A stretch of 64,000 nucleotides of DNA from positions 1 to 64,000 of the forward strand of contig JAKSIL010000013.1 of the NCBI GenBank assembly GCA_024398815.1, written 5' to 3'. This DNA is from Fibrobacter sp. GTDB taxonomy: Bacteria > Fibrobacterota > Fibrobacteria > Fibrobacterales > Fibrobacteraceae. Made by a program: the position numbers and the translations under genes. Below are positions 60,124-64,000 of this stretch, in pieces; position 1 is the first letter of the stretch, and each line of letters begins with the position of its first letter. The notes beneath the pieces were generated by a model. It saw only the letters and a program-made list of their open reading frames with translations. It was not told where the DNA came from and ran no database searches.

Positions 60124-61755
60124 ATGAAGGGAATAAAAGAACTTCTTGTTTTATCGTCGCTTTCTTTGTTGAGTGTTTCTGCGCTGGCAGATCCTCCTGC
60201 GAATTTCAGTGGCTGGGAACTTGTTTTCGAAGACAATTTTGACGGGAATGAACTTGACCAAACCAAGTGGAATCCGACATATAACTGGGGCAATACCCAT
60301 AACCATCGCGCCTATTGCGACCCGGCGAACGTCCTTGTCGAAGATGGCAAGTTGAGGCTCAAGGGTGAACACAAGAAGCACCCAAAGGCTCCGGCGACTG
60401 CAAAATTCAACAACAAGGAAATTCCGGTCGATTACACTTCGGGTGCCATCGATACGAAGAATCATTTCGAATTCAAGTATGGTTATCTTGAAGGCCGTTT
60501 CAAGGCTCCTTCGCAGTCCGGCACCTGGCCTGCGTTCTGGACGCTCCAAGATGGCTGGCCTCCGGAAATTGACGTCCTTGAAATCCCGGCATCGAGAAAA
60601 CAGCACCATTACTACTTGCATTACACGGATCCGAGCTGGTATTCCAGTCATGGTTCCGCATGGGATCACGAAGCTTCGTTTGGCGGCCACAAGGACGATA
60701 ACGTAGACCGTTCTGCGGGTTTCCACAACTACGCTGTGGAGTGGGACGAAGGTACGCTGAGTTTCTACTTCGACGACAAAAAATTCGCGAGCTACAACAG
60801 GCCTACCGAAATTAAGCAGCTGAGTAAACAGTACATCATCGTCAACTTGGCGATTGGTGGCTGGGCTGGCGATGATATTGACATCAATGAAAAGAATATC
60901 GCTTACTTCGAGTCCGATTGGGTTCGCGTATGGCAAGCGAAACCGGCGAAACCCGATACCGTGCGCATCTATTCCATGGCCTTTGGAACTTGTATGCAAC
61001 CGAGCGACGAAGGAAAACTTGTGCTTGGGGATTGCGACAGCGACAATGCCGTTGCGACGATTGTCCCGCTCAGCTCTACTACGTATCGCATAAATTTCGG
61101 TGACGAATCTTTGGATACTCCGAATGAATCGACAGATGCCGGTATAACTATGGGCGTGTACGAATGGAATGGCGGCAGTCACCAGAAGGTCGTCATGGAA
61201 AAACAGTCCGGATACGAAGGCACCGTGGTCCGCATGAAAATGCAGCACAGCGATTTGTACCTGCGTGCCACTACGGACAGCGAACGCGTTGTGCAGAGCT
61301 GGGCCGACGACTGGGAATGGAACCAGATGTGGCGCCTCTTGAAGGCGACAGATGAAATTCCTGAGAAAGCCTCGAAGGACTCCGTGAAAGCGGATTCTAC
61401 GGTCAAGGATGCGGAGTCTTCGGATTCTTCCAAAAAAGACGATTCCAAGAAGGATGACGGCAAAAAGGACGATAAGAAAGACGATTCCTCGAAGACTGAA
61501 ATTTCAGGAATGTTCAATGGTGTGAACGTGTTTGCCAGTTCCGCCCAGTATAAGGCAGGAACGTTGTTCGTGGAATGCGGAAGCAAGTTCAAGGGCGGGA
61601 CGCTCGTGCGCGTGTTGAATGTCCGTGGCCGTGAAGTGGCCCGTGTGCGTTCGCCGCATGCGTCTGCTATTGACGTTCGCAGTTTGCCGGCTGGCGTTTA
61701 CCAGGTGGTCGTGGGCGAAGGCCGTAATGTCGATTTGCTCAGATTTATGAAGTAA
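60124..61755 (+). CDS. GH16 beta-glucanase with lectin-like domain and sorting-type tail
   Basis: 543 residues from the ATG at 60124, which begins a good signal peptide (cut near ALADP). The GH16 catalytic domain (about 24-285) has the signature EIDVLE at 148-153, with nucleophile Glu148 and acid/base Glu153. Aromatic residues (WPAFWTLQDGWPP) precede it, and FHNYAVEWDE follows. The substrate is probably a beta-1,3 or mixed-linkage glucan, or an agar/porphyran-like polymer. Residues about 290-425 look like a ricin-type beta-trefoil (FGTCMQPSDEGKLVLGDCD, then DWEWNQMWRL). A Lys/Asp/Ser linker follows (about 430-465), then a C-terminal tail with VRVLNVRGREVARV and LPAGVYQVVVG. Confidence 0.9.
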   Translation: MKGIKELLVLSSLSLLSVSALADPPANFSGWELVFEDNFDGNELDQTKWNPTYNWGNTHNHRAYCDPANVLVEDGKLRLKGEHKKHPKAPATAKFNNKEIPVDYTSGAIDTKNHFEFKYGYLEGRFKAPSQSGTWPAFWTLQDGWPPEIDVLEIPASRKQHHYYLHYTDPSWYSSHGSAWDHEASFGGHKDDNVDRSAGFHNYAVEWDEGTLSFYFDDKKFASYNRPTEIKQLSKQYIIVNLAIGGWAGDDIDINEKNIAYFESDWVRVWQAKPAKPDTVRIYSMAFGTCMQPSDEGKLVLGDCDSDNAVATIVPLSSTTYRINFGDESLDTPNESTDAGITMGVYEWNGGSHQKVVMEKQSGYEGTVVRMKMQHSDLYLRATTDSERVVQSWADDWEWNQMWRLLKATDEIPEKASKDSVKADSTVKDAESSDSSKKDDSKKDDGKKDDKKDDSSKTEISGMFNGVNVFASSAQYKAGTLFVECGSKFKGGTLVRVLNVRGREVARVRSPHASAIDVRSLPAGVYQVVVGEGRNVDLLRFMK

Positions 61756-61786
61756 AGTCGCGTTTGTCCGCGATAGCGATTCGCAA

Positions 61787-63643
61787 TCAATCCAAAGTCT
61801 TTATAAGGGAGTCGAGGCGTGCGGTGAAGTGCTCGGCTCCTTTTTCGCTTAGGTGGTCCGTATTATAGGCCATGTCGTTTGTGTAGTCGTGGTCGCCCAT
61901 CTTGTTTTCGTCCATGAGTACGAAGTTGGGGTAAGTTTTTGAAAGGGCTGCGATTTCTTGAATGAGTCCTGGTGCTTCGCTTCTGCGGAGCCCGTAGCGA
62001 CCGTAGGAACCTGTTGTCTTGTAAACAGGACTCATGGGGAAGATGACGCCTATGACGGCAATGTCATTTTCGTTTGCTGTTTTGACGATGGACTTGAGCG
62101 ATTCTAAGTTTTCTTCGTAGAGTTTCGGAGTCTTTTCTTTCCAGGTGCTGTCGCCGACGACGGCGTTTTCGTTGTCCCAGGCTCCTGTCTGCTCGCCCTT
62201 GAAACCGCGTGCTTCGATGTAGGTGCTTTTGAAAAAGTCCAGGTTGAATGCTGTGTGTGTGGCTTCTGCCAAGCCTTCCGGATAGACTCCATCCCAGAAG
62301 TCGTGGTTTTCGTCGTAAACGAACCCTGGGTACTGCTTGTATTCCGTATAAAAGAAGTTGTCGTAGGAATCTTCCTTGTTTCGCCACCACATGTCGATAT
62401 CAAGCGCGACGACCACGTATTTCAAATGTTTGAGATGCTTTGCGAGGTAGTTCTTGAAAAGGTATTCGCTGACGAAAATGGAATTGGGAATGTTGGACAA
62501 GTTGATGGCGTCAAGGCTTTCGTCAAACTTTTTCGGAATGACGCCTGCCATGGATCTCGAGGAACCGACAACGGCGAGTTTTGAATCGCGGTGGTTCCAT
62601 AGAATTTCCATGTTGTTCCTGAGGTAGAGCGCGTTTTCGCTGCCTCCGGATTTGTAGTACATGCCGGCGCTGTCCAAGTCCAGTAGTGCGGATGTTGAGG
62701 ATTTGATGATGTCGGCTTCTGTCGTGTCGCGGGGCTCTCCGAAGAACGTGACGTTTGGAATGACGCCGAAAGCGAGGCGGAAACCGACGTAATCCGCGTA
62801 GGTGGACGAAGTGACCGTGTAGATGTCGCCGCGGCTGTAGGCCTTGATGGACTTCGGTTCGATGCGGTAGCTTCCGCCTTTTACAATGCGTTTGCCGAGT
62901 CCGTCGCTTTCGCGTGCGCCTGCGAAATTGACAAGTGTCGAGTCCTTGAAATTCGTGAACCAGTCATTGACCCATTCCAATGCGTTTCCGGCCATGTCGC
63001 AGACTTTTTGCGAATTGTCTGCTGTGCAGACTTCGTGAAGTTCAAAGTCGGAGTTATCTGCGTTCCAGGAATTTTCTGTGTCGAAGAATTGCTCAGCGGT
63101 AAATGCCCATTCTGCTTCGGTCGGGAGACGGAAGGCTTTTACACTTGGGTCGAAATCGTAGTTCTTTAGAAGAATGCAGTGGCCTTCGCTGTCGAATTCT
63201 GCGGCGGTGTATGTGTAGGCGGTGTCGCCTTCGTTTGATTCTGCCTTGGATTTTGCGTTTGCGAAAAGTACGGCGTCAAAGAATGTGACATTGGTAATGG
63301 GGAAGTTGTCGCCTTTGCAATCTTTAGCAAAGTCTGCGTCAATGACTTCTTTGAATTCTCCGCAGGTCACTTCGTGCTTGCCGATGTAGAAATCGTAGTC
63401 CAGCTCCACCTTCATTTGTGGCTTTTCATCGGTACGAGCGGCTTTCTCGTTCGTTCCGAGAGCTACGCTTTTGTTGTCATTGTCAAATAAGGCGAAACCT
63501 TCAAGGGTTTCTTTAGAGGTCTCGTCTTTTGGCGGGTTGTCTTCGCCTGGCGTAGAACTTGAGCTGGAGTTTGTGCAGCCTGCGAGAAGGGCGAACAAAG
63601 CACTCGCTCCAAGAAAAAGAAATCTTGAATATGCGCTCTTCAT
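61787..63643 (-). CDS. Short TIGR02171-like lipoprotein (FGE-like + SGNH-like, no propeller)
   Basis: 618 residues. Lipobox LAGC (about 20-23), a Ser/Pro/Asp spacer, then the FGE-like domain (about 50-300): YDFYIGKHEVTCGEF, FRLPTEAEWAFTAEQF, VCDMAGNALEWVNDW, GKRIVKGGSYR, VGFRLAFG. The catalytic Cys pair of true formylglycine-generating enzyme is missing. The SGNH-like region (about 355-618) has AVVGSSRSMAGV, VVALDIDMWW, VIGVIFPMSPVY and the closing TDHLSEKG. It aligns with both ends of the protein at 27851-30559 but has no beta-propeller between them. Function unknown. Confidence 0.8.
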   Translation of the reverse strand: MKSAYSRFLFLGASALFALLAGCTNSSSSSTPGEDNPPKDETSKETLEGFALFDNDNKSVALGTNEKAARTDEKPQMKVELDYDFYIGKHEVTCGEFKEVIDADFAKDCKGDNFPITNVTFFDAVLFANAKSKAESNEGDTAYTYTAAEFDSEGHCILLKNYDFDPSVKAFRLPTEAEWAFTAEQFFDTENSWNADNSDFELHEVCTADNSQKVCDMAGNALEWVNDWFTNFKDSTLVNFAGARESDGLGKRIVKGGSYRIEPKSIKAYSRGDIYTVTSSTYADYVGFRLAFGVIPNVTFFGEPRDTTEADIIKSSTSALLDLDSAGMYYKSGGSENALYLRNNMEILWNHRDSKLAVVGSSRSMAGVIPKKFDESLDAINLSNIPNSIFVSEYLFKNYLAKHLKHLKYVVVALDIDMWWRNKEDSYDNFFYTEYKQYPGFVYDENHDFWDGVYPEGLAEATHTAFNLDFFKSTYIEARGFKGEQTGAWDNENAVVGDSTWKEKTPKLYEENLESLKSIVKTANENDIAVIGVIFPMSPVYKTTGSYGRYGLRRSEAPGLIQEIAALSKTYPNFVLMDENKMGDHDYTNDMAYNTDHLSEKGAEHFTARLDSLIKTLD

Positions 63644-63686
63644 GTTCGTGCCCTTCTGAAACGAAACCGCTTGGAATTTGCGAATT

Positions 63687-64000
63687 TTAGATGACTTGCA
63701 GCAAAAGGCCCTTGAGGTACTGGCCTTCGGGGAAGGCCGTATTCACAGGGTGGTCTGCGGGTTGGCCGAAGCGTTCAATGATTTGAACGCGCCGATGGGC
63801 ATCGGCGGCGGCATCCGCGATAATCTTCTGGAACAAGTCCATTTCCATGAGCCCGGAGCAACTGAACGTTGCGAGCATGCCGCCTTCGGCCAGAAGTTTC
63901 ATCGCAAGCAGGTTGATGTCCTTGTAACCGCGACAGCCCTTCTGTAGGTTGTCCTTGCTTTCCACGAACTTCGGAGGGTCCAGCACGATGAAGTCGAATG
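63687..64000 (-). CDS. rlmI: 23S rRNA methyltransferase RlmI-like (partial, C-terminal end)
   Basis: The visible part (about 104 residues) runs off the right edge. It has the class I methyltransferase motif IV as VLDPPKFV, then the RlmI-like [27 protein letters not shown] and the C-terminal [20 protein letters not shown]. RlmI makes 5-methylcytosine 1962 in 23S rRNA. The N-terminal PUA domain would lie outside the window. Confidence 0.88.
   Translation of the reverse strand, partial: FDFIVLDPPKFVESKDNLQKGCRGYKDINLLAMKLLAEGGMLATFSCSGLMEMDLFQKIIADAAADAHRRVQIIERFGQPADHPVNTAFPEGQYLKGLLLQVI

Noticed and set aside
27851..63643. Active formylglycine-generating enzyme for sulfatase maturation
   Set aside because: Neither FGE-like domain (27851-30559 or 61787-63643) has the cysteines that follow GGSF in true FGE, and no sulfatase gene is in the window.
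1..64000. CRISPR arrays, tRNA, rRNA, prophage or plasmid features
   Set aside because: No regularly spaced repeats, no tRNA T-arm patterns in intergenic DNA, no rRNA-like stretches, and no phage structural or integrase genes were seen.

Overview
The window looks like part of a Fibrobacter (phylum Fibrobacterota) chromosome, from a fibre-degrading gut or rumen bacterium. The evidence is a set of lineage-typical proteins. There are many small lipoproteins, and Ser/Glu-rich linkers joining extracellular domains. A TIGR02147-type regulator sits beside a lipoprotein gene. Two proteins match the Fibrobacter paralogous family TIGR02171. Several large secreted proteins end in a similar short beta-rich tail that resembles a sorting domain. 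Housekeeping genes are dispersed among these. Base composition looks even, and apart from the left edge I see no phage, CRISPR array, tRNA or rRNA.

Layout. 1-1.8 kb: a minus-strand lipoprotein operon whose last member is fused in frame to an IS3-type OrfA fragment at the window edge. 2.1-6 kb: three secreted proteins. 6-12 kb: hrpB, a small membrane protein, a one-POTRA Omp85 protein, ppa and rpsD. 12-16.8 kb: a lipoprotein plus a 1027-residue tandem beta-helix protein. 16.9-20.3 kb: a Wzi-like outer-membrane protein, a U32/TrhP tRNA hydroxylase and a small unknown. 20.4-23.3 kb: a repeat-containing lipoprotein, dus and rdgB. 23.4-32 kb: a one-direction block with the TIGR02147 regulator, a lipoprotein, an AlgX/AlgJ-like lipoprotein, a SirB1-like transglutaminase-fold protein, a 902-residue TIGR02171 lipoprotein and a polytopic membrane protein. 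32.3-34.7 kb: a divergent DnaA and an epimerase. 34.8-38.7 kb: a lipoprotein, an NAD synthetase with a degenerate glutaminase domain, and mnmA. 38.8-42.8 kb: a MoxR-DUF58-transglutaminase operon. 42.9-46.4 kb: a lipoprotein, a CE6-like esterase, trmO and a membrane protein. 46.6-49.2 kb: rpsO-pnp. 49.4-53.6 kb: two tandem 7TM-HD-GYP proteins and tcdA. 53.6-58.5 kb: ispG, serA and an acyl-CoA ligase. 58.5-64 kb: a TPR protein, a GH16 glucanase with a lectin-like domain, a short TIGR02171 protein and a partial rlmI.

Most noteworthy: (i) a DnaA homologue that keeps Walker A/B but has lost the arginine-finger arginines, the sensor-2 arginine and the HTT base-reading residues; (ii) the 25-32 kb surface-protein block, in which two different proteins carry SGNH-type motifs and the TIGR02171 FGE-like domain lacks the formylglycine-forming cysteines; (iii) NadE with Lys in place of the glutaminase Glu, and an inverted-repeat operator candidate in its promoter; (iv) a recurring TATATT element 6-8 nt before start codons, which suggests leaderless or very short-leader transcripts; (v) the lipoprotein/IS3 OrfA fusion at the left edge.

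Start codons were chosen by eye from ribosome-binding sites, signal peptides and overlaps. Family names rest on recognised motifs, not on database searches.
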